A stretch of DNA of 64,000 nucleotides from JACDER01 sp963842575 (GCA_963842575.1 CAWJGS010000001.1:277201-341200); one strand, 5' to 3'. Counted from the stretch's first letter, positions 35,892 through 46,055 are shown. Notes: generated by a model not told the origin, from the letters alone. A program made the numbers and translations.

Positions 35892-37325
35892 GTGACGACC
35901 CACGATCCCATGGCATCGACGCGGCCCGCCGCGGCCGCCGACAGGCCCGGCCCGGACGACCCGCTCGTCGCGGCGATCGCCGCCCGGCTGCCCGGTCTCC
36001 GCGTGCTCGCCGAGCCGATCGACCGCGAGTCCTACCGCCTGGACGAGACGCCCTACCTCCATCCCGGCCTGCCCCGGGCGGTCGTCTTCCCGACGAGCAC
36101 GGCGGACGTGGTCGAGCTGGTCCGGATCGCCGGCGAGCTCGGGGTCCCGATCGTCCCGCGCGGCGCCGGGACCGGCCTGTCCGGCGGCGCCGCCGGGATC
36201 GAGGGCGGTCTCACGATGGCCTTCACCGCGATGGATCGGATCCTCGAGATCGACAAGGAGAACCTCGTCGCGGTCGTCCAGCCGGGGGTCATCAACGCCC
36301 GGCTCAAGGCGGCCGTCGCGGCCGAGGGGCTGTTCTACCCGCCTGATCCGGCCAGCTTCGAGATGTGCTCGATCGGGGGCAACCTCGGGACGAATGCCGG
36401 CGGCCTGTGCTGCGTCAAGTACGGCCAGACGCGCGATTCGGTCATGTCGCTCGAGGTCGTGATGGCCGATGGCTCGGTCATCCGGACCGGCGGCCGGAAC
36501 GTCAAGGACGTCGCCGGCTACTCGCTGACCCACCTGTTCGTGGGCAGCCAGGGCACGCTCGCGATCACGACCGAGGCGACGCTCAAGCTCCGGCCCGCGC
36601 CGCCGCCGCGGCTGACGATGCTGGCCTTCTTCCCGACCCTCGACGGGGCCGGGGCCGCCGTTGCCGGGATCGCCGCCGCCGGGCTCTCGCCGGTGACGCT
36701 GGAGCTGCTCGACCGGTTCACGATCGCGGCCGTGGACGACATGAACGACCTCGGCCTCGACCGGGATGCGGCGGCGATGCTGATGATCGAATCGGACATG
36801 CCGGGGCAGGCGGCGGTCGACGAGCTCGAGCGCGCCGAGGTCGCGTGCCTGGCCGCGGGGGCGTCCAACCTGGTCCGCGCCGCGGATGCGCAGGAGGCCG
36901 ACTGGCTGCGCCAGGCGCGCCGGGCGGCCCACTACGCGCTCGAGCGGCTCGGCGACGTGCGCATGGAGGACGTCGGGGTTCCGCGCTCGAAGGTCCCGGA
37001 CATGCTCCGCGCGATCGAGCGGATCGCCGTCGCCCACGACGTCCGGATCGGCACGTTCGGTCACGCCGGCGACGGCAACCTGCACCCGGATCTCGTCTTC
37101 GAGCGCGGCGATCCGGATGCCGAGGCCAAGACCGAGGCGGTCAAGAAGGACCTCTACCAGGCGGCCCTCGACCTCGGCGGGACGGTCACCGGCGAGCACG
37201 GCATCGGGATGGCCCGGCGCGACTGGCTCGAGCGGCAGCGTGGCGCGGATGCGGTCCGGGTCATGCGGGCCATCAAGACCGCCCTCGACCCGCAGGGCAT
37301 CCTCAATCCGGGACGGGTGCTCTAG
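35892..37325 (+). CDS. glcD: GlcD-type FAD-linked oxidase (glycolate/D-lactate dehydrogenase subunit)
   Basis: 477 residues. The PCMH FAD domain has VVFPTSTADVVELVRIAGEL, PIVPRGAGTGLSGGA (FAD pyrophosphate loop), PPDPASFEMCSIGGNLGTNA and DVAGYSLTHLFVGSQGTLAI. The C-terminal cap has GTFGHAGDGNLHPDL (metal/substrate His) and TGEHGIGMARRDWL. It oxidises 2-hydroxyacids such as glycolate or D-lactate. GlcE/GlcF partners are not adjacent. The GTG start is fixed by the -10 box 6 nt upstream. Confidence 0.92.
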   Translation: MTTHDPMASTRPAAAADRPGPDDPLVAAIAARLPGLRVLAEPIDRESYRLDETPYLHPGLPRAVVFPTSTADVVELVRIAGELGVPIVPRGAGTGLSGGAAGIEGGLTMAFTAMDRILEIDKENLVAVVQPGVINARLKAAVAAEGLFYPPDPASFEMCSIGGNLGTNAGGLCCVKYGQTRDSVMSLEVVMADGSVIRTGGRNVKDVAGYSLTHLFVGSQGTLAITTEATLKLRPAPPPRLTMLAFFPTLDGAGAAVAGIAAAGLSPVTLELLDRFTIAAVDDMNDLGLDRDAAAMLMIESDMPGQAAVDELERAEVACLAAGASNLVRAADAQEADWLRQARRAAHYALERLGDVRMEDVGVPRSKVPDMLRAIERIAVAHDVRIGTFGHAGDGNLHPDLVFERGDPDAEAKTEAVKKDLYQAALDLGGTVTGEHGIGMARRDWLERQRGADAVRVMRAIKTALDPQGILNPGRVL

Positions 37326-37380
37326 GCCCTCCCCGCGACAACCCGGTCATCCGGCGGCGAGGCCGTCCCGTACCACCGGC

Positions 37381-38751
37381 ATGACCCCGCGGACGCGTCG
37401 CCCCGTCATGCTCATCGCCGTCGTGCTCGCCCTGGCCGGCTGCGGCCCGGCCGGAGCGTCCGCGCCGGCACCCACCGCGGCCCCAGGCGCGACCGACGTC
37501 GCAGCCATCACCCGGTCCACGGCATCTGAGCGTCCGACAAGCGCGCCGTCCTCCGCGCCGGCGGCCCAATCCCCGGCAGCGACGTCGCCGACCGTCGCCG
37601 AGATCGCCCGGCTCGAGGGCCTGGTGGGGGCGGACCCGGCCGACGAAGCCGCCCAGCGCGACCTCGGGCTGGCCCTCCTGCAGCGGGTCCGCGAGACGGC
37701 CGATCCATCGCTGTACGCCCCGGCGGAAGCCGCCCTGGACGCCGCGCTGACCCTTGCGCCGGACGACGCCCTCGTCCTCGTCGGGATCGGTGGTCTCCAG
37801 CTGGGCAAGCACGAGTTCGCCGAGGCGCTCGAGACGGGCCGCAGGGCTGTCGCCGCGTCGCCGAACCTCGCGACCGCGCGAGCGGTGGTCGTGGACGCCC
37901 TCGTCGAGCTCGGCCGCTACGACGACGCGTCCACCGCCGCCGACGAGATGCTCGGGGTCGCCTCCGACGCGTCGACGCTGACCCGCGTCTCGTACCTCGC
38001 CGAATTGCACGGCAAGCTCGCGGTGGCCCTCGAAGCGATGCAGCTGGCAGCCGCGACGCCGGGTCCCGCCCCGGAGAACCGGGCGTTCGTCCAGGCCCAG
38101 CTCGGGAACCTGCTCGTCGCGACGGGGGATCGAGCCGGCGCCGCCGACGCGTACCGCCGGGCCCTCGCCCTCGTCCCCGCCCATGCGCCATCGCTGGCCG
38201 GTCAAGCGCGCCTGGCGGTCGCGGCCGGCGATCTCGACGCTGCGATCGCGCTGTTCGGGCGGGCTGCCGACATCCTGCCGCTGCCCGAATACGTCATCGC
38301 CCTGGCCGAGGCCCAGACGGCCGCGGGCCGCAGCGCCGATGCGGCCAGAAGCATCAAGCTCGCCCGTGCCGAGATCGGGCTGTTCCAGGCGGCCGGGGTC
38401 ACGGTGGACCTCGATCTCGCCCTCTTCGAGGCGGAGCACGGCGACCCGCAACGGGCGCTCGGCTTCGCCGAGGCGGCCTACCAGGCGACACCGACGACCC
38501 GGGCCGCCGACGCCCTGGCCTGGGCCCTGCATCGCCTCGGTCGCGACGCGGAGGCCATGAAGCGATCGGACGAGGCCCTCCGGCTCGGGTCGCGCGATCC
38601 GCTGCTGCGCTATCACGCCGGCGCCATCGCCGCGGCCCTCGGCCATGTCGCCGACGCGCGTCGCGACCTCGAGCTGGCGCTGTCGACCGACGCGGGGTTC
38701 TCGGCGACGGGCGCCGCCGAGGTTCGCCGCATCCTCGCCACGCTCGACTGA
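37381..38751 (+). CDS. TPR-repeat lipoprotein
   Basis: 456 residues. The signal peptide ends in a lipobox (VVLALAGC), a Pro/Ala/Ser/Thr linker runs to about residue 75, and then about nine TPR-like helical pairs follow (AQRDLGLALLQRVRE; GNLLVATGDRAGAADAYRRA; ADALAWALHRLGRDAEAMKR). It is likely surface-anchored and protein-binding. It lies just upstream of the DUF4331 gene and may share its expression. No enzymatic motif. Confidence 0.82.
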   Translation: MTPRTRRPVMLIAVVLALAGCGPAGASAPAPTAAPGATDVAAITRSTASERPTSAPSSAPAAQSPAATSPTVAEIARLEGLVGADPADEAAQRDLGLALLQRVRETADPSLYAPAEAALDAALTLAPDDALVLVGIGGLQLGKHEFAEALETGRRAVAASPNLATARAVVVDALVELGRYDDASTAADEMLGVASDASTLTRVSYLAELHGKLAVALEAMQLAAATPGPAPENRAFVQAQLGNLLVATGDRAGAADAYRRALALVPAHAPSLAGQARLAVAAGDLDAAIALFGRAADILPLPEYVIALAEAQTAAGRSADAARSIKLARAEIGLFQAAGVTVDLDLALFEAEHGDPQRALGFAEAAYQATPTTRAADALAWALHRLGRDAEAMKRSDEALRLGSRDPLLRYHAGAIAAALGHVADARRDLELALSTDAGFSATGAAEVRRILATLD

Positions 38752-38905
38752 CGCGGCGGGCGACACGCGTTCATCCGCCGGCACCCGCGTCGCGTACCAA
38801 CCGCGATCGCACACGAGCGGTGGTCGCGAACCCGCTCCGTCGCGACAGCCCATCCGGGCCCCAGGAGGTGGTGGCCCGTCAGCGCACCTAGCGGGAGAGA
38901 CCGCC

Positions 38906-40402
38906 TTGTCTACTCGTTCACGGGCTGCCGGCGTCGCCGGCGCCCTCCTCATCGCGGCCACGTCGGTATCCGGTGTCTTCGCATCCAGCCACCGGGAGGC
39001 GCCCCTGATCGCGGGCGATCCTGCCGCCGACAACACGGACCTGTACGCCTTCGTCAGTCCGAACGATCCGAACAGCCTGACCATCATCGCCAACTACGTC
39101 CCGCTCGAGGAGCCGGCCGGCGGGCCGAACTTCTTCCCGTTCGACCCGGCCGTCCGCTACGAGATCCACGTCGACAACACGGGCGACGGCAAGGCGGACA
39201 TCGACTACACGTTCCGCTTCAAGACGACCCGGACCGCGAAGAACTTCGCGGGCATCCCCACGTTCCTCTACAACGACGGACCGATCACCAGCCTGACCGA
39301 TCCGAACCTGCTCGTCCGCCAGACGTACGACGTGTGGCGCAACGACGACAAGATCGCCGACGACGTGGCCGTGCCGCCGGTCAACATCGGCCCACGCTCC
39401 ACGCCGGACTACGAAGCGCTCGCTGGGACGGCCGTCAAGACGCTCGGCAACGGCACCAAGCTGTTCGCCGGCCAGCGCGATGACGCATTCTTCGTCGACC
39501 TCGGCTCCATCTTCGACCTGGCCGGTCTGCGTCCGTTCAACGGGCTGCACGCCATCCCGCTCGCCGCGGATCCCGGTCTCGACGGCGTGAGCGGCTTCAA
39601 CACCAACTCGATCGCCATCCAGGTCCCGATCCAGAAGCTGACCAGGGATCACCAGCTGCCGACAGGCGCCAACGACCCGGACGCGGTCCTCGGCGTGTGG
39701 GCCTCGTCCAGCCGGCAGAAGTTCCGCTCGCTCGACGCGGACGGGTCGATGACCGCCTTCGGCCCGTGGCAGCAGGTCTCCCGCCTGGGCAACCCGCTCA
39801 TCAACGAGGTGATCATCCCGACCGCCAAGAAGGACTACTGGAACAGCCAGAAGCCCGCCGGCGACTCGCAGTTCGCCAAGTACTACCTGGCGCCGGAGAT
39901 CACCGCCGTCGCGAACGCGTTGTACGCCGCCCTCGACGACCCGAACACCACGGATCGTGGTGACCTGGTCGCGGTGCTGCTGACGGGTCTCGACATCCCG
40001 AGCTCGGCGATCGTGCCGGGCGGCCTGCACTTCACCCGCACGGGCTCGAAGCAGGCCGACATGCTCCGGGTCAACACCGGCATCAAGCCGAACGCGGCCG
40101 GTGCCTGCGTCTTCGGGGTCGCCGGTGGCGGCAGCCCGAGCCGGCTGGGCGCCATCGACGGCGACCTGTGCGGCTTCCCGAACGGCCGTCGCCTCCTCGA
40201 CGACGTGACCGACATCGAGCTCCGCGCCCTCGTCGAGGGCTACGGGCCGACCCTCAACGCGGTCCTCGGGGTTCCGAACCGCTCACCCAACAACCTGCTG
40301 GGCGATGGCGTCGACGCCAACGACACGGCCTTCCTGTCGGTGTTCCCGTACATCGGGACGCCACACCAGGGCTACGACCACCAGCACGAGCACGGCAAGT
40401 AG
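38906..40402 (+). CDS. Secreted DUF4331 protein
   Basis: 498 residues, TTG start with GGGAGAG upstream. The signal peptide (AGVAGALLIAATSVSGVFA) is followed at once by SSHREAPLIAGDPAADNTDL, the diagnostic opening of DUF4331. Later come FFPFDPAVRYEIHVDNTGDG and PNNLLGDGVDANDTAFLSVF. The C-terminus is His-rich (GYDHQHEHGK), possibly metal-binding. The function of the family is unknown; it is frequent in secreted proteins of soil bacteria. Confidence 0.88.
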   Translation: MSTRSRAAGVAGALLIAATSVSGVFASSHREAPLIAGDPAADNTDLYAFVSPNDPNSLTIIANYVPLEEPAGGPNFFPFDPAVRYEIHVDNTGDGKADIDYTFRFKTTRTAKNFAGIPTFLYNDGPITSLTDPNLLVRQTYDVWRNDDKIADDVAVPPVNIGPRSTPDYEALAGTAVKTLGNGTKLFAGQRDDAFFVDLGSIFDLAGLRPFNGLHAIPLAADPGLDGVSGFNTNSIAIQVPIQKLTRDHQLPTGANDPDAVLGVWASSSRQKFRSLDADGSMTAFGPWQQVSRLGNPLINEVIIPTAKKDYWNSQKPAGDSQFAKYYLAPEITAVANALYAALDDPNTTDRGDLVAVLLTGLDIPSSAIVPGGLHFTRTGSKQADMLRVNTGIKPNAAGACVFGVAGGGSPSRLGAIDGDLCGFPNGRRLLDDVTDIELRALVEGYGPTLNAVLGVPNRSPNNLLGDGVDANDTAFLSVFPYIGTPHQGYDHQHEHGK

Positions 40403-40429
40403 GCCGACCAAGGGTCGCCGACCTGACCA

Positions 40430-40460
40430 CGACAGCCCGGGCCATGCGCCCGGGCTGTCG
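40430..40460 (+). terminator. Intrinsic terminator after the DUF4331 gene
   Basis: CGACAGCCCGGGC (40,430-40,442) and GCCCGGGCTGTCG (40,448-40,460) form a perfect 13-bp stem around a 5-nt loop, 28 nt past the stop codon. No T tract follows. Confidence 0.8.
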
Positions 40461-40555
40461 GATTCCCGGGGCTCCTTGACGCCGTCGCCGCCGGTCCGCG
40501 ATGATGCCCGGACCATGCCTGCACATCTGTCAAGTACAAACGTGCACGGGCCGTC

Positions 40556-41506
40556 GTGAGCGACTTCGACCAGCTCGTCCGCGCCAGCCGGCTCTATTAC
40601 GAGCTGGGCGAGACACAGAACGCGATCGCGGAGCAGCTCGGGGTGACACGGCCGCAGGTCTCGCGTCTGCTCAAGCGGGCGCGAGCCGAGGGCATCGTCG
40701 AGATCCGGATCGTCGACCGGACGGTCGCCGACAGCCCGGCGGCCGACGCGCTCCGGCGCAGCTACGGGCTCGACGCAGTCCATCTCGCGCCGACCATCGC
40801 CGGACCCGAGGATCTGACCCGTCGGATGGTCGGGCGCCGTGCCGCGGAGGTGCTGCGCGGGACGTTGCGTGCCGGGGCCACGGTCGGGGTGGGGGACGGG
40901 GCGTCCGTGGCGGCGGTCGCGGCGGCGCTCGAGGAGACCGCCACGCCGGTCCCCGTGACGGTCGTCCCGCTGTGCGGCGGCTACTGGACGACCGGGCCGG
41001 ATCGCGAACCGTATCGCCGCGTGGCGGACGCGCTCGACGGCCAGGCGCGCGGGCTGATGGCGCCCGGTCTGGTCGACGACGCGGCCACGCAACGGGCGCT
41101 CGTCGCGCACGCGGGCGTCCGCGCGATCGTCGAGCTCTGGGATCGGATCGACGTCGCGCTCTTCGGGATCGGCGGGCCGGCCTGGAGCGCGGCGCAGCTC
41201 GGTGACGGCGTCGAGCACGAGCTCGAGTCGACCGATGCGGTCGGGGAGATCCTGGTCGCGCCGTTCGACCTGGACGGCCGGTTCGTCTGTCCGGCGCTGC
41301 GCGAGCGGGTCATCGCATTCGACGCGCGCCGCCTCGGCCGGGTCCCGGCGAGCATCGGGGTCGCCGCGGGCGCGAGCAAGGTTCGGCCGATCCTCGGCGC
41401 GCTCCGCGCCGGCGTCGTCCGGACGCTGGTGACGGACGTCGCCACGGCCGAGGCGGTCGTCGCCCTCGACGCGGCCACGCTCGCACCGGGCGGTCGGACG
41501 CGATGA
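40556..41506 (+). CDS. SorC-family sugar-binding transcriptional regulator
   Basis: 316 residues. The N-terminal HTH is LYYELGETQNAIAEQLGVTR plus PQVSRLLKRARAEGIVEIRI. The rest is a SorC effector domain (VGVGDGASVAAVAAALEE; VTVVPLCGGYW; GVAAGASKVRPILGALRAG). It probably senses a phosphorylated sugar or nucleoside and controls the downstream operon. Its start overlaps nothing, but its end overlaps the kinase by ATGA. A TGCAC-N17-GTGCA pair (40,520-40,546) just upstream is a possible operator. Confidence 0.88.
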   Translation: MSDFDQLVRASRLYYELGETQNAIAEQLGVTRPQVSRLLKRARAEGIVEIRIVDRTVADSPAADALRRSYGLDAVHLAPTIAGPEDLTRRMVGRRAAEVLRGTLRAGATVGVGDGASVAAVAAALEETATPVPVTVVPLCGGYWTTGPDREPYRRVADALDGQARGLMAPGLVDDAATQRALVAHAGVRAIVELWDRIDVALFGIGGPAWSAAQLGDGVEHELESTDAVGEILVAPFDLDGRFVCPALRERVIAFDARRLGRVPASIGVAAGASKVRPILGALRAGVVRTLVTDVATAEAVVALDAATLAPGGRTR

Positions 41507-42954
41507 CCGCAACACGCGAGCCGGCGATCCTCGGCCTCGATCTCGGCACGACCGAGGTCAAGGCCGGTCTCGTCGCCCTCGACGGCCGGCTGCTCGGACT
41601 GACGCGCAGCGGCTACGCCCTCGACGTCGACGGCGGCCGGGGCTGGGCCGAGCAGGATCCGGGCGCATGGTGGTCCGCGGTGGTGAGCGCTGTCCGGGCC
41701 CTGCGTGCCGCGGACATCGCAGAGGTGGTCGCCATCGGCGTCGACGGCCACGGTCCCACTCTCGCGTCCGTCGACGCCCGGGGCGAGGCCACCCGGCCCG
41801 CGATCACGTTCCTCGACACCCGCTCGACGGCTGAAGCGGACGAGCTGGCTGCGGCGACCGGCGTCCGGGGCTGGGCGCTGGCCGGCCTGCCGGCGGCGTT
41901 GTGGGTCGAGCGCCACGAACCCGCGGTGGCAGGGGCGACCTGCTGGTACCTGTCGACCTGGGAATGGCTCGCGTTCCGCCTGACCGGGGTCGCCACCGGC
42001 CCGCTCGTCCCGGACCAGACGGTGCCCGCGCTCGACCACGTGGCGGCGACGGGGATCGCCGTCGACCGTCTCCCTCCGCGGACCGCGACCGGCGCCACGG
42101 TCGGTGACCTGACCGACACCGCCGCCGATGCCCTCGGGCTCCGGCCGGGCATCCCCGTCGTCGGCGGGACGGTCGACGCGTTCGCCAGCTACCTCGGGGC
42201 GGGCCTGCTCGAGCCCGGCGACGCCTACGATCCCGGCGGGTCGGCCGGCGGGTTCGGCGTCTACTGGGACCGGCCCCTCGATGTCCCGGGCGGGTTCGTG
42301 ACACCGGCGCCGCTCGCCGGGCGGTACAGCGTCGGGGCCGCCATGGCCGCGACCGGCCGCGCGCTGGACTGGTACCGCGCGGACATCCTGGGCGGCACGA
42401 TCACGACCGAGGCGCTCCTGGCCGAGGCGGCCGCGACCCCACCTGGCGCCGATGGCCTCGTCTTCCTGCCGTACCTGGCCGGTGAGCGGTCGCCCATCTG
42501 GGACCCGGAGGCGCGTGGCGTGCTCGCCGGTCTGACCCTCGCGCACGGCCGCGGCCACATCGCCCGCGCGATCGTGGAGGCCTCGGCGCTGGCGATCCGC
42601 CACGTCGCCGCGCCGATGCTTGCGGCGGGTGTGACCGTCACCGAGATGCGGGTGTGCGGTGGCCCGGCCCGGAGCGCGTTCTGGAACGCCGTCAAATCCG
42701 ACGTCACGGGGTTCCACGTGGCCGTGCCGGCAGTGCTGGAGACCGCGGTCCTCGGCTCGGCCATCCTGGGCGCCGTGGGGATCGGCGCCTACCCCGACCT
42801 CCCGGCCGCCATCGGCGCGATGACCCGGATCGCGAGCCGGATCGAGCCGCGCCGAGATCTGGCCCCGCTCTACGACCGGACCTACGCCGCGTACGTCGCC
42901 CTGTACCCGGCGACCGCGCCGATCCTGCGGCCGCTCGGGGAGGGCGCGGCATGA
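41503..42954 (+). CDS. FGGY-family carbohydrate kinase (xylulokinase-like)
   Basis: 483 residues. The ATP-binding fold opens with ILGLDLGTTEVKAGLVALDG. GRGWAEQDPGAWWSAVVSAV, VPVVGGTVDAFASYLGAG and FLPYLAGERSPIWDPEARGV follow, with VTEMRVCGGPARSAFWNAVK near the C-terminus. It phosphorylates a polyol, sugar or nucleoside-type substrate, which probably induces the SorC protein. It is followed by an ABC importer overlapping by ATGA. Confidence 0.88.
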   Translation: MTATREPAILGLDLGTTEVKAGLVALDGRLLGLTRSGYALDVDGGRGWAEQDPGAWWSAVVSAVRALRAADIAEVVAIGVDGHGPTLASVDARGEATRPAITFLDTRSTAEADELAAATGVRGWALAGLPAALWVERHEPAVAGATCWYLSTWEWLAFRLTGVATGPLVPDQTVPALDHVAATGIAVDRLPPRTATGATVGDLTDTAADALGLRPGIPVVGGTVDAFASYLGAGLLEPGDAYDPGGSAGGFGVYWDRPLDVPGGFVTPAPLAGRYSVGAAMAATGRALDWYRADILGGTITTEALLAEAAATPPGADGLVFLPYLAGERSPIWDPEARGVLAGLTLAHGRGHIARAIVEASALAIRHVAAPMLAAGVTVTEMRVCGGPARSAFWNAVKSDVTGFHVAVPAVLETAVLGSAILGAVGIGAYPDLPAAIGAMTRIASRIEPRRDLAPLYDRTYAAYVALYPATAPILRPLGEGAA

Positions 42955-43833
42955 CCCGCGACCGCGTCGCGGCGCACGCCGCCGGGCCCGGCGCGCCCGG
43001 CGTGGGTGCCGGCGCGATCGAGCTGCGCGACCTGACGTTCGCCTTCGAGCGCCGCGACGACGCCCCGCTGCCGGTCCTCGGCGGGATCGATCTCGACATC
43101 CCGGGCGGGGGCATCGTCGCCCTCATCGGCCCGAACGGCTGCGGCAAGTCCACCCTCCTGCGCGTCATCGCGGGCCTCCTCCGGCCGACCGGGGGCACTG
43201 CGCGGCTGGACGGCCGCGCCATCACCGGGCCGGACGCCGCGATCGGGATGGTCTTCCAGGAGCCGCGCCTGCTGCCGTGGCGGTCGGCCGCGGCCAACAT
43301 CACGTATCCGCTCGAGCTCGCGGGCTGGCCCGCCGAACGACGCGATGTCACGCCTGGCCGCGCTGACCGATCTCGTCGGCCTCGACCCGGCCGTCGCCGG
43401 CGCCCGCCCCAGCGCGCTCTCGGGCGGGACCGGCCAGCGGGTCGCCCTCGCCCGGGCGCTCGCGCTCGAGCCGGCGGTTCTGCTCCTGGACGAGCCGTTC
43501 AGCGCGCTCGACGCGCTGACCCGCGAACGCTTCGACCTCGAGCTGCTCCGCCTCTGGGATCGCTCGGGCGGCACGATCGTCATGGTCACCCACAGCATCC
43601 CCGAGGCGATCCTGATCGCCGACCGGGTCGTCGTGCTGTCGCCGCGTCCGGGCCGCGTCGTGGCGGACATCACGGTCGACCTCCCCCGGCCGCGGACCAT
43701 CGCCGACCTCGACGCGGCGGGCGTGTCGCGGATCGCCGGCGAGATCCGGCGCCATCTCGCCGACCCGGCCGCGACGGACGCACATGCCGCCGAGGACCCG
43801 GTCGTCCCCGAGCGGCTGGAGGTCGCGTCGTGA
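42951..43833 (+). CDS. ABC transporter ATPase (nitrate/taurine/NMT1 type), one frameshift
   Basis: Walker A ALIGPNGCGKSTLLR, Q loop MVFQEPRLLPWR, ABC signature LSGGTGQRVALARALAL and Walker B AVLLLDEPFSALDALTRERF, with H loop MVTHSIPEA. The two halves are in different frames, with a shift near 43,345 (GWPAERR / RLAALTDLVGL). The family energises import of small organic molecules. It overlaps the kinase before it and the permease after it. Confidence 0.88.
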
Positions 43834-44580
43834 GCCGGACCGTCTGGCTGCCGGTCGCCGCCGCCTTCGTCTCGTTCATCGTGATCTGGCAGGTCGGTCG
43901 TCACCGTGACGGCCCTGCCGCCATACATCCTGCCGCCGCCCGCGACCGTCGCGGAGCGGTTCGTCGGGGCCTGGCTGGACGGGACGATCTGGCCGCACTT
44001 CGCGACGACCATGGTGGAGATCCTGGCCGGCTTCTGCGTCGGTGCCGGGCTCGGGCTTCTGGTCGGCTATGGGCTGGCGCGCAGCGACCTCTTCGAGCGC
44101 CTGGCCTCGCCCTACATCGTGGCCGCCCAGGCCGTCCCGATCCTCGTCCTCGCGCCCCTGCTCGTCTTCTGGTTCGGCCCCGGCCTCGGGAGCAAGGTCG
44201 TCATCTGCTCGCTGATCGTCTTCTTCCCGGTCGCCATCGCGACGATGGTCGGCATCCGCTCCGTGGACGCGCGGCTGATCGAGCTCGGCCGGAGCCTCCG
44301 CGCGACCCACCGCCAGATCCTGACAACGCTCGAGATCCCGGCCGCCCTGCCCAGCATCTTCGGCGGCCTGCGCGTCGGCGTGACCCTGGCGGTGGTCGGC
44401 GCCGTGGTCGGCGAATGGGCCGGCGCCAGCAAGGGCCTCGCCGTCCTGATCAACCTCGCCCGCGGGTCGCTGTTCGACACCCCGCTCATGTTCGCGACGC
44501 TCCTGACGATCGCTCTCGTCGGGCTCGCGCTGTATCTCGTCGTCGTCCTCGCCGAGCGCCGGCTCGTCGGGGTCCGCTAG
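43830..44580 (+). CDS. ABC transporter permease (SsuC/ThiX type), one frameshift
   Basis: GTG start overlapping the ATPase stop. The first TM reads PVAAAFVSFIVIWQV; a shift near 43,900 leads to LPPYILPPPATVAERF, the typical loop of this family. Further TM segments and the coupling-loop region RSLRATHRQILTTLEIPAAL (EAA-like) follow, then FGGLRVGVTLAVVGAVVGEW. About 250 residues after repair, five to six TM helices. Confidence 0.87.
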
Positions 44581-44610
44581 CCCATCGCACCAGGAAGTCG
44601 GAGGTCCATC

Positions 44611-45684
44611 GTGCCGTCATCGCGTCCCACGCCCATCCGCCTCGCCGTCGCCGGCCTGCTCACCGCGCTCCTCGTCGCCGCCTGCGGCACGGGCACCAGC
44701 TCCGCCCCGCCCGCCTCCGCCGGCCCATCGCCGACCGGCGCCATCGGCTCGCCCGACGCCACCGTGGCGCCCACCTCGCTGGTCGTCGGCCTCGGCTACA
44801 TCCCGAGCGTCCAGTTCGCCCAGTTCTACCTGGCCCAGCAGAACGGCTACTACGCCGACGCCGGTCTCAAGGTCGAGTTCCAGCAGAAGATCGACGCGGA
44901 CCTGATCCCGCTCGTCGGCGCGGGGACCATCGACATCGGGATCGGCGACGGGACGAGCGTCATCCCGGCCGCCAGCAACAAGATCCCGGTGGAGTACGTG
45001 GCCACCATCTACGGCAAGTTCCCGAACATCGTGTTCGCCAAGGCGTCGTCCGGGATCAAGACCGCGGCGGACCTCAAGGGCAAGAAGATCGGCACGCCGG
45101 GCCGCTACGGCTCCGGCTGGGTCATGCTCCAGGCGCTGCTGGCATCGGCCAAGCTGACGACGGACGACGTCCAGATCGTCGAGTACCCGGACTTCACCCA
45201 GGAGGCCGCCGTCGAGCAGGGCGCCGTCGACGCCGCGACCGGCTTCGCCAACAACGAGCCCGTCCAGCTCCAGCTCCACGGCAGCGACCCGGTCATCCTC
45301 CGCATCGACGACATCACCCCGCTGCCGGGACCGGGCCTGATCGCCTCGACCGCGACCATCGACGCGAAGCACGACGCGATCTCTGCGTTCGTCGCCGCGA
45401 CCCTCCAGGCGATGGAGGAGATCAAGGCGGATCCGACCGTCGGGCTGGACGCCGCGATCGCCGCGGTGCCCGAGCTGGCCACCGCGAAGGACGCCCAGGC
45501 CGCGATCCTGAAGGCCACCATCGATTCGTGGTCGGGCCCGACCCAGCAGGCCAGGAGCCTCGGTGCGATCGACCGTGACGGGTGGACCGCGTCGATCGCG
45601 TACCTGGGCACGCTCGGGATGGTCAAGGACCCGGTCACGACCGACCAGGTCGTGCGCGAGGACCTGCTGCCGGCCGGCGACTGA
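44611..45684 (+). CDS. NMT1/THI5-like substrate-binding lipoprotein
   Basis: 357 residues. Lipobox (LLTALLVAAC), Ser/Pro linker, then a periplasmic-binding fold: GYIPSVQFAQFYLAQQNGYY, IDIGIGDGTSVIPAA, GKKIGTPGRYGSGWVMLQAL and AVEQGAVDAATGFANNEPVQ. The family binds pyrimidines, riboflavin, alkanesulfonates and similar compounds. With guanine deaminase and an XDH subunit close by, a nucleobase is a reasonable guess. Confidence 0.87.
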   Translation: MPSSRPTPIRLAVAGLLTALLVAACGTGTSSAPPASAGPSPTGAIGSPDATVAPTSLVVGLGYIPSVQFAQFYLAQQNGYYADAGLKVEFQQKIDADLIPLVGAGTIDIGIGDGTSVIPAASNKIPVEYVATIYGKFPNIVFAKASSGIKTAADLKGKKIGTPGRYGSGWVMLQALLASAKLTTDDVQIVEYPDFTQEAAVEQGAVDAATGFANNEPVQLQLHGSDPVILRIDDITPLPGPGLIASTATIDAKHDAISAFVAATLQAMEEIKADPTVGLDAAIAAVPELATAKDAQAAILKATIDSWSGPTQQARSLGAIDRDGWTASIAYLGTLGMVKDPVTTDQVVREDLLPAGD

Positions 45685-45784
45685 GACCCGGCCGGGGCGG
45701 GGATCGGCCGGATTTGGTATGATGGGTGGCCCCCGCCGTCCTGTTTGACGGCCCGCTCTCATCCCTTCCCGTGCAGGAGTCCGT

Positions 45785-45970
45785 GTGAACAGTCGCCCGC
45801 CTGTCAAGCCCGCCACGGTCGAGCCGTTCAAGCACGTCATCGACGAGTACAAGCACCAGGCGCAGACCATCACCTGCACCTGTGGCTGGCACGGTAGCTC
45901 GGCCACGCTGGATCGCGGCGGCTCCGAATGGACCGCCCACCTCTTCGAAGTCCGCGGCAAGAAGCGCTAG
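45785..45970 (+). CDS. Small hypothetical protein with CxCGWHG motif
   Basis: 61 residues, GTG start with CAGGAG upstream. It contains TITCTCGWHGSSATLDRGGS, where two Cys and a His could bind a metal, and ends in a basic RGKKR. A TATGAT box lies at 45,718-45,723 and a terminator follows, so it seems to be a single-gene unit. No family recognised. Confidence 0.6.
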   Translation: MNSRPPVKPATVEPFKHVIDEYKHQAQTITCTCGWHGSSATLDRGGSEWTAHLFEVRGKKR

Positions 45971-45996
45971 TCGCCAGCAAGCGCCGCGCCAACGAC

Positions 45997-46023
45997 CGAC
46001 CCGGATCCATCCGATCCGGGTCG
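45997..46023 (+). terminator. Intrinsic terminator after the CxCGWHG gene
   Basis: CGACCCGGATC (45,997-46,007) and GATCCGGGTCG (46,013-46,023) form a perfect 11-bp stem with a 5-nt loop, 26 nt past the stop, followed by TTCC. Confidence 0.78.
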
Positions 46024-46055
46024 TTCCATGTCCGGGCCCCTGTTAGCCTGAATCG

